From Achromobacter xylosoxidans (GTDB lineage Bacteria > Pseudomonadota > Gammaproteobacteria > Burkholderiales > Burkholderiaceae_B): DNA of 64,000 bases. The first letter of the stretch is position 1. Each line of letters opens with the position of its first letter. The DNA lies in the NCBI RefSeq assembly GCF_002192695.1, contig NZ_MTLG01000083.1, positions 62,001 to 126,000 on the forward strand. Reading direction: 5' to 3'. Positions 1-8,463 of the stretch are shown one piece after another. A program made the translations under genes and the position numbers. The notes beneath the pieces are model-generated. The model had not been told where the DNA came from. It made no database searches and was given only the letters and a program-made list of their open reading frames with translations.

Positions 1-452
1 CAGGCGCACCAGGCGGCTACCGACACCACGTTGAAGCGCCCGTCGCCATTCATGTAGCGCATCGGCACCAAGGTGCCGTACTCCAGCTCCAGGCTGTCGA
101 TCTCGTGCGAGCGCGTACCCACGCCCGCCGCGTTGGCGCATTCGGCGATGCGGCGTCCCAGCTGCGGATTGCCGCGATAGGCGTAGTCCATGTCCTTGAT
201 GAAATGCGGCAGCTCGTTGCTGGTGTAGCGGCCCTTGAAGCCGCTGTTGCAGTTCACGTGATAGCCGCCGTTGACCAGCCAGTGCACGTCCAGCACCACG
301 ATGCTGTCCACGTCCAGGTCGCGGCAACGCTGGCCAATGACGCGGTGCCCCTGGATCGCGGCCTCCCTGCAGCCCTGGTGCTTGCCAGGCAGTTCCGAAA
401 GATACATGGACGGCACATGCGTTACCTTGGCCGCCAGCGCGAGCTTGCCCAT
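1..452 (-). CDS. hpaD: 3,4-dihydroxyphenylacetate 2,3-dioxygenase, 3' end beyond window
   Basis: The enzyme cleaves the ring of homoprotocatechuate next to the hydroxyl pair, giving 5-carboxymethyl-2-hydroxymuconate semialdehyde. About 150 N-terminal residues are visible, starting MGKLALAAKVTHVPSMYLSE, which reads like E. coli HpaD (about 283 residues), a class III (LigB-type) extradiol dioxygenase. The histidine in THVPSM and the one in DVHW match iron-ligand positions of that family. The ATG at 452 is preceded by GAGGAG. It lies 38 bases downstream of hpaE on the same strand, so the two are probably co-transcribed. The C-terminal part is not in the window. Confidence 0.9.
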   Translation of the reverse strand, partial: MGKLALAAKVTHVPSMYLSELPGKHQGCREAAIQGHRVIGQRCRDLDVDSIVVLDVHWLVNGGYHVNCNSGFKGRYTSNELPHFIKDMDYAYRGNPQLGRRIAECANAAGVGTRSHEIDSLELEYGTLVPMRYMNGDGRFNVVSVAAWCA

Positions 453-490
453 GATGCTAGTCTCCTCGTTTTTGTGGATCCGGGCCGGAT

Positions 491-1957
491 TCAGACGCCC
501 CACCGGGGGATGTGGTGGCTGCCCATGGACACGCACACGTTCTTGATCTCGGCAAAGACTTCGTAACTGTATTCGCCGCCTTCGCGTCCCGTGCCCGATT
601 CCTTGGTGCCGCCGAAGGGCTGGCGCAGGTCGCGCACGTTCTGGCTATTGATGAACACCATGCCGGCTTCGATGCCGCGGGCCAGGCGGTGCGCCCGGCC
701 GATGTCGCGGGTCCAGATGTAGGAGGCCAGGCCATACTTCACGTCGTTGGCCAGCGCCAGGCCTTCGGCCTCGTCCTTGAACGGCAGCAGGCAGGCGACC
801 GGTCCGAAGATTTCTTCCTGCGCGCAGCGCATGCGGTTGTCGACGTCGGCCAGCACCGTGGGGCTGACGAAATTGCCGCCCGCCAGATGGGCCGGCAAGC
901 CGGCGGGCCGGTCCGCGCCGCCCGCGAGTAGGCGCGCGCCTTCCTGCTCGGCCAGGCGGATGTAGCCCGTGACCTTTTCCCAGTGCTGGCGCGTGATCAT
1001 CGCGCCCACATGGGTATTGTCATCGGTGGGGTCGCCCACGGCCAGGCGCTGCGCACGCTCGGCAAACCTGCGCACGAAATCGTCATAGATGGATTGCTGG
1101 ATGAAGATGCGCGAACCCGCGGTGCAGCGCTCGCCGTTGAGCGAAAAGATGGTGAAGAGCGCCGCGTCCAGCGCCCGCTCCACATCCGCGTCGTCGAAGA
1201 TCAGCACGGGCGATTTGCCGCCCAGTTCCATCGAATATTTCTTGACGCCGCCGGCGCTGGCCAGAATCTTCTTGCCCGTCACGGTGCCGCCCGTGAAGGA
1301 AATCGCGCGCACGCCAGGGTGGCGCACCAGCGCATCGCCAGCGGTGGCGCCGTAGCCCTGCACCACGTTCAGCACACCGGCCGGAATGCCGGCCTCCAGC
1401 GCCAGCATGCCCAACTGGTCCGCCGTCAGCGGCGAAAGCTCGGACATCTTCAGCACCGCGGTGTTGCCCAGCGCCAGGCACGGCGCGGTCTTCCAGGTGG
1501 CGGTCATGAACGGCACGTTCCAGGGCGACACCAGCGCGCACACGCCCACCGGCTGGTACAGCGTGTAGTTCAGCATCTGGTCGTCCACCGGATAGGTGTG
1601 GCCGTTCATGCGCGTGCAGACCTCGGCGAAGAAGTTGAAATTCTCCGATGCGCGCGGGATCAGCTGCTTGCGGGTCTGCGAGATCGGCAGCCCGGTGTCG
1701 CGGGTTTCCAGTTCGGCCAGCTGCGGCACGTTCTGGTCTATGAGTTCGCCCAGCCGGCGCATCAAACGGGCGCGTTCCTTGGCGGGCGTGTTGGCCCACT
1801 TGGGAAAGGCCGCGGCCGCGGCCGCCACGGCGGCGTCGACCTCGGCCTGGCCGCCTGCGGCGACCTCGGCGATGGCCTCGCCCGTGGCCGGGTTGCTGGT
1901 GATGAAGCGGTCGCTGCTGTCGACCTGCTTGCCGTTGATCCAGTGCTTGATGCTCAC
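491..1957 (-). CDS. hpaE: 5-carboxymethyl-2-hydroxymuconate semialdehyde dehydrogenase
   Basis: NAD-dependent aldehyde dehydrogenase that oxidises the ring-cleavage product of HpaD to the dicarboxylic acid used by HpaF. The 488 residues equal the usual HpaE length. The catalytic cysteine is in GERCTAGSR, the general-base glutamate in MELGGKS, and the cofactor loop is FTGGTVTG. I chose the GTG at 1957 because the protein then begins (V/M)SIKHWINGKQVDSSD, as in known HpaE, with GAGGAG just upstream; the frame stays open with an ATG at 1999, but that adds 14 residues with no family match. First gene of the leftward hpa arm. Confidence 0.93.
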   Translation of the reverse strand: MSIKHWINGKQVDSSDRFITSNPATGEAIAEVAAGGQAEVDAAVAAAAAAFPKWANTPAKERARLMRRLGELIDQNVPQLAELETRDTGLPISQTRKQLIPRASENFNFFAEVCTRMNGHTYPVDDQMLNYTLYQPVGVCALVSPWNVPFMTATWKTAPCLALGNTAVLKMSELSPLTADQLGMLALEAGIPAGVLNVVQGYGATAGDALVRHPGVRAISFTGGTVTGKKILASAGGVKKYSMELGGKSPVLIFDDADVERALDAALFTIFSLNGERCTAGSRIFIQQSIYDDFVRRFAERAQRLAVGDPTDDNTHVGAMITRQHWEKVTGYIRLAEQEGARLLAGGADRPAGLPAHLAGGNFVSPTVLADVDNRMRCAQEEIFGPVACLLPFKDEAEGLALANDVKYGLASYIWTRDIGRAHRLARGIEAGMVFINSQNVRDLRQPFGGTKESGTGREGGEYSYEVFAEIKNVCVSMGSHHIPRWGV

Positions 1958-1999
1958 GCGAGGCTCCTCGTCCGGTCCGCGCCGGATGCTGCGGCGCAA

Positions 2000-2132
2000 A
2001 TATAATTAACAGGTTAACGTTATGCTTGCCCGACCGGACTGTCAACGTCGGGAAACCCCCAGGCCTGGGCAAGCCTCATGGCCTGCTGGCGGATTGTCGC
2101 AATCCCGGATTTTCATTAATATAGTTAACATG
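2000..2132. promoter_or_regulatory. hpa divergent promoter region with a repeated ATATA(A/G)TTAACA motif
   Basis: The 201-base gap between the hpaE start and the hpaF-hpaG1 start is much richer in A and T than the genes around it. Two similar 14-mers lie in it, ATATAATTAACAGG (2000-2013) and ATATAGTTAACATG (2119-2132), matching at 12 of 14 positions. The first overlaps an inverted repeat TTAAC-AG-GTTAA (2006-2017). One copy sits near each divergent start, as expected of a shared operator. In enteric hpa clusters the repressor is the MarR-family HpaR; no such gene is in this window, so the cognate regulator is a guess. Confidence 0.45.
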
Positions 2133-2158
2133 ATAATTACATTCGGTGGAGCAAGGCC

Positions 2159-3199
2159 ATGCCCCATATCTGGATCGAATACTCGGGCAATCTGGCCCTG
2201 GATACGCAGGCCCTGATGCGGACCGTGCAGGACGCCGCCGTGGGCGACGGCAGCCTGTTCCCGCTGGCCGGCGCGCGCACCCGCGCGCTGCGGGTGGACG
2301 ACTGCCTGATCGTCGACGGCCATCCCGACAACGCCTTCGTCCATGTGGTGCTGCGCATCGGCCACGGCCGCAACGCCGAACAGAAGGCCGCGCTCGGTGA
2401 ACGGGTGTTCCAGGCGCTGAGCGCCGCGCTGGCGCCGCAGATGGCGGCGCGCCCGCTGGGCATCTCGATGCAGATCGAGGAAGCCGACCCGGTGCTGAAC
2501 TACAAGCTCAACAACTACCGCGAACACCTAGCCGCGCGCGCAGCCGCCGCGGCCGCGCCGTGGCCGCGGACCGTGGTGGGCGCGGCGCTCAACACGCGCC
2601 AGGCGTTGGCCGCGCTGGGCGAGGCCGTGGACGCCCCTCCATACAAGGCCGCCCCCAAGGCGCCCGTGCTCTACATCAAGCCGGCCAACACCTATGCGCG
2701 CCATGGCGACGTGATCACCCTGCCCGCCGACGTGGACGAGGTCGAAGTGGGCGCCTGCCTGGGCGTGGTGTTCGCCCGCCGCGCCACCCGCGTGAGCGAA
2801 GCCGAGGCGCTCAACTACGTAGCGGGCTACCGCGTGGTGGCCGACCTGTCCGTGCCGCATGCCAGTTACTTCCGCCCCGCGCTCAAGCAGAAATGCCGCG
2901 ACGGTTTCTGCCCCATCGGCCTGGATCTCGCCCCCGCGGCCGCGGTCGGCGACCCAGACGCGCTGGACATCGAAGTGCGCATCGACGGCCAGGTGGCGCA
3001 GCGCGCCAGCACCGCCGACCTGATCCGCCCCGTGGCGCGGCTGATCGCCGACGTCACCCAGTTCATGACGCTGGAAGCGGGCGACATCCTGCTGGTCGGC
3101 GCCCCCCACGGCGCGCCGCAAGCCCGTGCCGGACAGCGCTTCGACATCAGCATTTCCCGCGTCGGCACGCTGGGCAATGCGCTGGCCGCCGCCCGCTAA
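2159..3199 (+). CDS. HpaF-HpaG1 fusion: CHM delta-isomerase plus decarboxylase/isomerase subunit 1
   Basis: Two hpa enzymes are joined in 346 residues. Residues 1 to about 125 match HpaF (5-carboxymethyl-2-hydroxymuconate delta-isomerase, tautomerase superfamily): the protein starts MPHIWIEYSGN, keeping the catalytic Pro2, and contains FPLAG and AFVHVVLRIGHGR as in E. coli HpaF. From about residue 135 it matches the first half of E. coli HpaG (fumarylacetoacetate-hydrolase fold): KAPVLYIKPANT, YRVVADLSVPHASYFRPA and QKCRDGFCPIG. In E. coli HpaF is separate and the two HpaG halves are fused; here the split lies elsewhere. Followed 15 bases later by the second HpaG half. There is no stop or frameshift between the domains. 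Confidence 0.88.
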   Translation: MPHIWIEYSGNLALDTQALMRTVQDAAVGDGSLFPLAGARTRALRVDDCLIVDGHPDNAFVHVVLRIGHGRNAEQKAALGERVFQALSAALAPQMAARPLGISMQIEEADPVLNYKLNNYREHLAARAAAAAAPWPRTVVGAALNTRQALAALGEAVDAPPYKAAPKAPVLYIKPANTYARHGDVITLPADVDEVEVGACLGVVFARRATRVSEAEALNYVAGYRVVADLSVPHASYFRPALKQKCRDGFCPIGLDLAPAAAVGDPDALDIEVRIDGQVAQRASTADLIRPVARLIADVTQFMTLEAGDILLVGAPHGAPQARAGQRFDISISRVGTLGNALAAAR

Positions 3200-3214
3200 G
3201 CACAGGAACCCGCC

Positions 3215-3964
3215 ATGAAACATGCCCGCATCTCCCTGGACGGCGTCATCCATGCCGCCACCAAAGCCGGTCCCGGCCAGGTCCGCCTGGCCGACGGACG
3301 CGTGTACGCCGAAGACGCGGTGCAATGGCTGCCGCCGTTCGAGCCGCGCACCACTTTCACGCTGGCCATCAACTATGCCGACCACGCCAAGGAACTGGCG
3401 TTCAAGGCGCCCGACGAACCGCTGGGTTTCCTCAAGGCCGCCAACACCTTTGTCGGCCACCGCGCCCGGACCTTGCGCCCCGCCGACGTCGCCTTCATGC
3501 ACTACGAATGCGAACTGGCGGTGGTGATAGGCAAGACCGCCCGCAAGGTCAGCCGCGCCCAGGCCTATGACTGCGTGGCCGGCTACACCGTGGCCAACGA
3601 CTACGCGCTGCGCGACTACCTGGAAAACTGGTACCGCCCCAACCTGCGCGTCAAAAGCCGCGACACCTGCACGCCGCTCGGCCCCTGGCTGGTGGACCGC
3701 GACGACGTGCCGGACCCCATGAACCTGAACCTGCGCACCACCGTCAACGGCGTGGAGACGCAGCGCGGCAATACCCGCGACATGGTGTTCGACGTGCCCG
3801 CGCTGATCGAGTACTTCAGCAGCTTCATGACGCTCTCGCCCGGCGACCTGATCCTGACGGGCACGCCCGACGGCATCGTCAACGTGCAGCCCGGCGACGA
3901 AGTCGTGACCGAAATCGAAGGCGTGGGGCGGCTGGTCAACACGCTGGTCCCCTGCCCCGACTGA
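3215..3964 (+). CDS. hpaG2: OPET decarboxylase/HHDD isomerase, second HpaG half
   Basis: Fumarylacetoacetate-hydrolase-family protein of 249 residues matching the C-terminal half of E. coli HpaG, which decarboxylates 5-oxopent-3-ene-1,2,5-tricarboxylate and isomerises the product. Landmarks are NYADHAKEL, FLKAANTFVG, the metal-binding HYECELAVVIG (two glutamates), the aspartate in VANDYALRDYLENWYRPN, RVKSRDT and LTGTPDG near the end. It keeps the full acidic metal site, whereas the partner domain in the upstream fusion is less canonical, so this subunit probably carries the catalytic metal. It is preceded by an AGGA ribosome site and lies in the hpa operon, 33 bases before hpaH. Confidence 0.9.
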   Translation: MKHARISLDGVIHAATKAGPGQVRLADGRVYAEDAVQWLPPFEPRTTFTLAINYADHAKELAFKAPDEPLGFLKAANTFVGHRARTLRPADVAFMHYECELAVVIGKTARKVSRAQAYDCVAGYTVANDYALRDYLENWYRPNLRVKSRDTCTPLGPWLVDRDDVPDPMNLNLRTTVNGVETQRGNTRDMVFDVPALIEYFSSFMTLSPGDLILTGTPDGIVNVQPGDEVVTEIEGVGRLVNTLVPCPD

Positions 3965-3997
3965 CTCCACTTCAACTCCATCACACCTGGAACCCCG

Positions 3998-4801
3998 ATG
4001 CTAGACAACGACACCGTGCGCGCCATCGCCGCGCGCCTGCATGAAGCCGAACGCACCCGCCAGCAGATCCGCCAGATTTCGCTCGAGTATCCCGACATCA
4101 CGATCGCCGACGCCTACGCCATCCAGCGCGCCTGGATGGACATCAAGCTGGCCGAGGGCCGGGTCAAGCGCGGACACAAGATCGGCCTGACCTCGCGTGC
4201 CATGCAGCAGGCCTCGCAGATCGACGAGCCCGACTTCGGCATGCTGCTGGACGATATGTTCTTCAACGACGGCGCGGACATACCCGCGGGCCGCTTCATC
4301 CTGCCGCGGCTGGAAGTCGAACTGGCCTTCGTGCTGGGCAAGCGCCTGCAAGGCCCCAACGTCACGCTGTTCCAGGTCTATGACGCGGTCGACTACGTGA
4401 TCCCGGCGCTGGAAATCATCGACGCGCGCTCGCACAGCATCGACCCCGACAGCAAGCGCCCGCGCAAGGTCTTCGACACCATCGCCGACAATGCCGCCAA
4501 CGCCGGCGTGGTGATGGGCGGACGGCCGGTGAAGATCGGCGAGCTGGACCTGCGCTGGATCGGCGCCATCCTGTCGCGCAACGCCGTCATCGAGGAAACC
4601 GGCGTGGCCGCCGGCGTCTTGAACCATCCCGCCAATGGCGTAGTATGGCTGGCGAACAAGCTGGCCGCCCACGACGTGGCGCTGGAGGCGGGAGAGATCA
4701 TCCTGTCGGGTTCCTTCACCCGGCCGGTGCTGGCCCGCCCTGGCGATACCTTCAACGTCGATTACGGCGTGCTGGGTTCCGTCAACTGCCACTTCATCTG
4801 A
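3998..4801 (+). CDS. hpaH: 2-oxo-hept-4-ene-1,7-dioate hydratase
   Basis: Hydratase that adds water to 2-oxohept-4-ene-1,7-dioate, giving 4-hydroxy-2-oxoheptanedioate, the substrate of HpaI. The 267 residues fit HpaH/MhpD. Recognisable stretches are [28 protein letters not shown], the metal-site region [20 protein letters not shown] and LSGSFTRPV near the C-terminus. The ATG at 3998 follows the hpaG2 stop by 33 bases, and hpaI starts 14 bases after its stop. Position and sequence both support the assignment. Confidence 0.92.
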   Translation: MLDNDTVRAIAARLHEAERTRQQIRQISLEYPDITIADAYAIQRAWMDIKLAEGRVKRGHKIGLTSRAMQQASQIDEPDFGMLLDDMFFNDGADIPAGRFILPRLEVELAFVLGKRLQGPNVTLFQVYDAVDYVIPALEIIDARSHSIDPDSKRPRKVFDTIADNAANAGVVMGGRPVKIGELDLRWIGAILSRNAVIEETGVAAGVLNHPANGVVWLANKLAAHDVALEAGEIILSGSFTRPVLARPGDTFNVDYGVLGSVNCHFI

Positions 4802-4815
4802 CCGCGCCACCATCC

Positions 4816-5616
4816 ATGGACATACTGACCAATACCTTCAAGCAGGCCTTGCGCAGCGGCAAGCCCCAGATCGGCCTGTGGGCGGGCCTGGCCAGCGCCT
4901 ACTCGACCGAGATCATCGCCGGCGCCGGTTTCGACTGGTTGCTGATCGACGGCGAACACGCCCCCAACACCTTGCAGACCACGCTGCAGCAGCTGCAATC
5001 CATGGCCGCCTATCCGGTCGCGCCGGTGGTGCGGCCGGCCTGGAACGACGCGGTGCAAATCAAGCAGATCCTGGACACGGGCGCGCAGACGCTGCTGGTG
5101 CCCATGGTCCAGTCCGCGGAAGAAGCCGCGGCCGCCGTGGCCGCGGTGCGCTATCCGCCGCAAGGCGTGCGCGGCGTGGGCAGCGCGCTGGCCCGCTCAT
5201 CGCGCTGGAACCGCATCCCCGACTACCTGCGCCGCGCCAACGACGAGATGTGCGTGCTGGTGCAGATCGAAACGCCGCGCGGCGTGGACGCGCTGGAAGA
5301 GATCCTGGCGGTGGACGGCGTCGACGGCGCCTTCATCGGCCCGGCCGACCTGTCGGCCAGCATGGGCTACCTGGGCCAGCCCGAGCATCCGGACGTGGTC
5401 AAGGCGATCGACGACGCCATCCTGCGCATCGTGCGCAGCGGCAAGGCCGCCGGCATCCTGCACAGCGGCGTGGACCGCGCCAAGCACTATCTGTCGCTGG
5501 GCGCCACCTTCGTGGCCGTGGGCGTGGATGCCACGCTGCTGGCGCGCGCGGCCGAGCAGTTGGCCGGCCAGTTCAAGAACGCTGCCGCGCCCGCGGCGGC
5601 CAAGGGTCCGTACTGA
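4816..5616 (+). CDS. hpaI: 4-hydroxy-2-oxoheptanedioate aldolase
   Basis: Class II, metal-dependent retro-aldolase that splits 4-hydroxy-2-oxoheptanedioate into pyruvate and succinic semialdehyde, the last step of the pathway. It has 266 residues and begins [20 protein letters not shown], with the family landmarks [14 protein letters not shown] (catalytic His), [37 protein letters not shown] (metal-ligand Glu) and [12 protein letters not shown] (metal-ligand Asp). The same frame is open upstream, but the ATG at 4816 gives the known N-terminus. It is the last gene of the rightward hpa arm. Confidence 0.93.
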   Translation: MDILTNTFKQALRSGKPQIGLWAGLASAYSTEIIAGAGFDWLLIDGEHAPNTLQTTLQQLQSMAAYPVAPVVRPAWNDAVQIKQILDTGAQTLLVPMVQSAEEAAAAVAAVRYPPQGVRGVGSALARSSRWNRIPDYLRRANDEMCVLVQIETPRGVDALEEILAVDGVDGAFIGPADLSASMGYLGQPEHPDVVKAIDDAILRIVRSGKAAGILHSGVDRAKHYLSLGATFVAVGVDATLLARAAEQLAGQFKNAAAPAAAKGPY

Positions 5617-5630
5617 CCCCGGCGCCGGGG
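5617..5630. terminator. GC-only palindrome between convergent genes
   Basis: CCCCGGCGCCGGGG is a perfect 14-base palindrome starting at the first base after the hpaI stop codon, in the 33-base gap before the end of the leftward hydrolase gene. It could form a strong hairpin in transcripts from either side, but no run of T follows it, so intrinsic termination is uncertain. Confidence 0.3.
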
Positions 5631-5649
5631 CTCCCCGCCCCGGCCCGAT

Positions 5650-6399
5650 TCAACCCCTTGCCAGGAACTCGCGCACGGCGGTGTTGAACAATAGCGGGCG
5701 CTCCAGATGCGCGGCATGCCCGCAGTCCGGCAGCACGCACAGGCTGCCATGGGTCAGCGTCGCGCGCAGGGCCAGCGCCGAAGCCAGCGGATGGCTGCGT
5801 TCATGTTCGCCCGATATGACCAGCACCGGCGCGCGTACCGCCGCCAGCGTCCGCGTGTAGTCCACGCCTTCGACTGCCGCGATCATCGAGGCCGCGCCGG
5901 CGGCGCTCATGGACATGCCGTCTTCCAGGCAGGCCGCGTAGGCCGGCGCCTGCTCCCCATCCTGGAACCAGGCGCCCAGCACGCGCCTTGCGGTGGCCCG
6001 CGGACCCTCCGAGCGCAGGCGCGCCAAGGTCTGGTCCATGGGTTCGAAGCGCGCGGCGGCATCGACCCTCAAGCCCGCGCCATACAGCACGGCCCGGCCC
6101 ACGCGCCGCGGAGCCGCGCACAGCAACTGCTGCGCAACGAAACCGCTGAACGAATGCCCCAAGACGTCGAAGCTGCCTAAGCCCAGTTCGTCCGCCAGCG
6201 CGACGAGCGCGTCCGCGTAGGCCGGCAATCCCTGCAAGGGAGCCGCTTGCGCGCCGCGTCCGAAGCCGGGCCAATCCACGGCGATCACGTCATGCTCATC
6301 GGCCAGCACGTCCGCCAGGCCGTTCCAGATCGCGGACGATGAACAAAAGCCATGCAACAGGAACAGCGGACGGCCTGAGCCGCGGCGCGTGTACTCCAT
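5650..6399 (-). CDS. alpha/beta-fold hydrolase
   Basis: Alpha/beta-hydrolase of 249 residues. The HG motif is in FLLHGFCSSSAIW, the nucleophile elbow is GHSFSG and the catalytic histidine is in LPDCGHAAHLERP near the C-terminus; the layout resembles 3-oxoadipate enol-lactonases and meta-cleavage product hydrolases. The ATG at 6399 is preceded by GAGGAGCT lying in the end of the upstream gene, only 10 bases away, so it is translated as part of an operon with the Bug protein and the metallo-beta-lactamase protein. The substrate is not known. Confidence 0.85.
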   Translation of the reverse strand: MEYTRRGSGRPLFLLHGFCSSSAIWNGLADVLADEHDVIAVDWPGFGRGAQAAPLQGLPAYADALVALADELGLGSFDVLGHSFSGFVAQQLLCAAPRRVGRAVLYGAGLRVDAAARFEPMDQTLARLRSEGPRATARRVLGAWFQDGEQAPAYAACLEDGMSMSAAGAASMIAAVEGVDYTRTLAAVRAPVLVISGEHERSHPLASALALRATLTHGSLCVLPDCGHAAHLERPLLFNTAVREFLARG

Positions 6400-6409
6400 G
6401 TCCAGCTCC

Positions 6410-7387
6410 TCAGTTGTCCAGCACCACGCCGGATTCGCGCACCACCTCCTGCCATCGCGGCGCTTCGCTGCGCCACGCGGAGGCGAACGACGCCGGCGTG
6501 TCCTGCCCGGGCACGAAGCCGCCGGCCAGGAACGCCTGGCGCACCTCGGGCAAGGCCAGTACCTCATGCAGGACCTCGGCAAAGCGCGCCACGCGTTCGG
6601 GCGGCGTGCCCTTGGGCGCGGCGAAGCCCCACCAATTGCCCTGCACCACGTCCGGCATGCCGGCCTCGCCGGCGGTAGGCACGTCGGGCAGGCCGGCGAA
6701 GCGCTCGGGCGCCGCCACCGCCAGGGCCCGCACCTTGCCCTGCGGCATGTAGGCCGCAGCGATGCTGTAGCCGCCGATATACATCTGGATCTCGTTGGCC
6801 AGCAAGGCCTGCACGCCCGGCGAGGACCCTCGGTAGGCGATGTGCGTCATGCCCGCGCCCATGGCGTGCGACAAGCGGTAGCCGGAAAGATGCGGCGTGG
6901 TGCCCATGCCCGGCGAACCATAGTTCAGCTTGCCGGCCTGCGCGCGCGCATACTGCGCGAACTGCGCGTAGTCCTGCGCCGGCACCTGCGCGCTGACGTA
7001 GACGAAGGCCGGCACGTCCGCCAGCTTGCCCACCGGCTCCAGGTCGGCCAGTGGGTCGAAGCCCAGCTTGCGGTACAGGAACTGGTTGATGACGAAATTG
7101 TTGGTCGCGCCCAGCACCAGCGTGTAGCCGTCGGGCTTGGCGCGCGCCACTTCCAGCGCGCCGATATTGCCGCCGGCGCCGGTCTTGTAATCGACGATCA
7201 GAGGCTGGCCCAGGCGCTTTTCCAGCAAGGGCTGGATCTGGCGCATGGCGACATCGCCCGCCGCGCCCGGCGCGTACGGCAGGACGATGCGGATGGGGTG
7301 ATCGGGATACTGCGCCCGGGCGGCCAGCGGCGATGCCGCCACGCCCAAGGCTAGCAAAACGGATACGGCGCAAGTCCGGTACGTCAT
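6410..7387 (-). CDS. Bug/TctC-family periplasmic solute-binding protein
   Basis: Extracytoplasmic binding protein of 325 residues with a Sec signal peptide (residues 1 to about 25, ending ARA/Q). The Bug hallmarks are YPDHPIRIVLPYAPG at the mature N-terminus, GAGGNIGALEVA, ARAKPDGYTL and the later PDVPTAGEAGMPDV. Such proteins bind carboxylates or related small acids, often for transport or signalling without a transporter encoded nearby. The ATG at 7387 follows GGGAGAACACC. It sits between the metallo-beta-lactamase and hydrolase genes. No TctA/TctB membrane genes are present. Confidence 0.92.
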   Translation of the reverse strand: MTYRTCAVSVLLALGVAASPLAARAQYPDHPIRIVLPYAPGAAGDVAMRQIQPLLEKRLGQPLIVDYKTGAGGNIGALEVARAKPDGYTLVLGATNNFVINQFLYRKLGFDPLADLEPVGKLADVPAFVYVSAQVPAQDYAQFAQYARAQAGKLNYGSPGMGTTPHLSGYRLSHAMGAGMTHIAYRGSSPGVQALLANEIQMYIGGYSIAAAYMPQGKVRALAVAAPERFAGLPDVPTAGEAGMPDVVQGNWWGFAAPKGTPPERVARFAEVLHEVLALPEVRQAFLAGGFVPGQDTPASFASAWRSEAPRWQEVVRESGVVLDN

Positions 7388-7460
7388 GGTGTTCTCCCTG
7401 GCCGGCGGGCGTCGCCCGCGCACGCGCCGGCCCGGCGGCCGGCAGTTTTCCTCGCGGATG

Positions 7461-8354
7461 CTACAGGTCGATGCGCATCAGGTCGTGCGCCAGCCGCAGC
7501 GGGCCCGAGTAGTTCTTGCGGATGTCGGCCACGATCTCGTCCATCAGGTGCGGCCCCATCAGTTCCACCGGCAGATGCTTGGCCGCGGCGCGCTTGATCA
7601 CCGGGCTGGACGAATCGAAGTGGCCGAAGTGCGTCGCCACCAGGCTCTTGACGCCGGCGCGGCTGGCGATGATGCCCAGGTCCGTGGGACTGGTATGCGC
7701 ATAGGTGCCCACGCCGGTCTTGGCGCGGTGCGCAATGAACGATTCGGGGAAGGTGCATTCATGGATCAGCAGGTCGGCGTCCTGCGCCAGCCGCACCATG
7801 GCTTCACAGGGCGCGGTGTCGCCGCTGAACGCGATGACCTTGCCTTCGGCCTCCACCCGCACGCCGAAGCATTCGCACACGTCGCGCGGAATGTGCTCCA
7901 CCCAGTCGACCGAAATGCGCACGCGGCCATCGTCGAACACCGGCCCGGGACTGACTTCGCGCACTTCCGGACGCATGGCTTCCAGGTTGGCCTGGCGCAC
8001 GGGATAGGCGCTGCGCGCCTGGTAGTCGGTATGGTAGGCGCCGTTCTCGAACAGGTGGTCGACGAAATGGCGCGTGCCCTTGGGCCCCAGCACCAGCGGC
8101 GCGCCGGTCTTGTTCAGCATCCAGCTGGAGATGACGAAGTAGGGATAGTCGCAGATATGGTCGTGGTGCAGGTGCGTCAGGAACACGAAACCCACCTTGG
8201 CGGGATCGACATTGGCGCGCACCATCTGGCGCGTGGCGCCCTCGCCGCAGTCGAACAGGTAGTGGGTATCGTCATCCAGGGTCAGCAGGATGGCGGACTG
8301 GCCCCGGTCGGGATCGGGCAGCGCGGCTCCGGTTCCCAGCATCGTGATCTTCAT
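7461..8354 (-). CDS. metallo-beta-lactamase-fold hydrolase (RNase Z-like family)
   Basis: Protein of 297 residues starting MKITMLGTGAALPDPDRGQS, typical of the RNase Z/arylsulfatase-like branch of the metallo-beta-lactamase fold. The zinc motif is FLTHLHHDH (HxHxDH), with later metal ligands in FSGDTAPC, HECTF and VATHFGHFD. No signal peptide is seen, so it is probably cytoplasmic. The ATG at 8354 has GGGGAAACC upstream. It is the first gene of a leftward operon with the Bug protein and alpha/beta-hydrolase, divergent from a LysR gene, which suggests a small catabolic unit for a carboxylate or ester. Substrate unknown. Confidence 0.85.
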   Translation of the reverse strand: MKITMLGTGAALPDPDRGQSAILLTLDDDTHYLFDCGEGATRQMVRANVDPAKVGFVFLTHLHHDHICDYPYFVISSWMLNKTGAPLVLGPKGTRHFVDHLFENGAYHTDYQARSAYPVRQANLEAMRPEVREVSPGPVFDDGRVRISVDWVEHIPRDVCECFGVRVEAEGKVIAFSGDTAPCEAMVRLAQDADLLIHECTFPESFIAHRAKTGVGTYAHTSPTDLGIIASRAGVKSLVATHFGHFDSSSPVIKRAAAKHLPVELMGPHLMDEIVADIRKNYSGPLRLAHDLMRIDL

Positions 8355-8415
8355 GGTTTCCCCTTTTGCACAGGTCGTTGAACTGCAATCCAGTATAGGT
8401 ATGGGGTGCATACAA

Positions 8416-8432
8416 TCTAATCAATTATTAGA
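8416..8432. promoter_or_regulatory. candidate LysR operator in divergent gap
   Basis: TCTAAT-CAATT-ATTAGA is a perfect 6-base inverted repeat with a 5-base centre and contains the LysR-type T-N11-A pattern (T8418 to A8430). It lies between the metallo-beta-lactamase gene start (8354) and the LysR gene start (8464), the usual place for a LysR activation/autoregulation site. Confidence 0.5.
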
Positions 8433-8463
8433 ATGCTGTGATAACCAAGAGGAATTGCAAAAA

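Noticed and set aside
7395-7450. GC-rich hairpins between the metallo-beta-lactamase and Bug genes
   Set aside because: No T tract follows and the two genes look co-transcribed, so I do not call a terminator.
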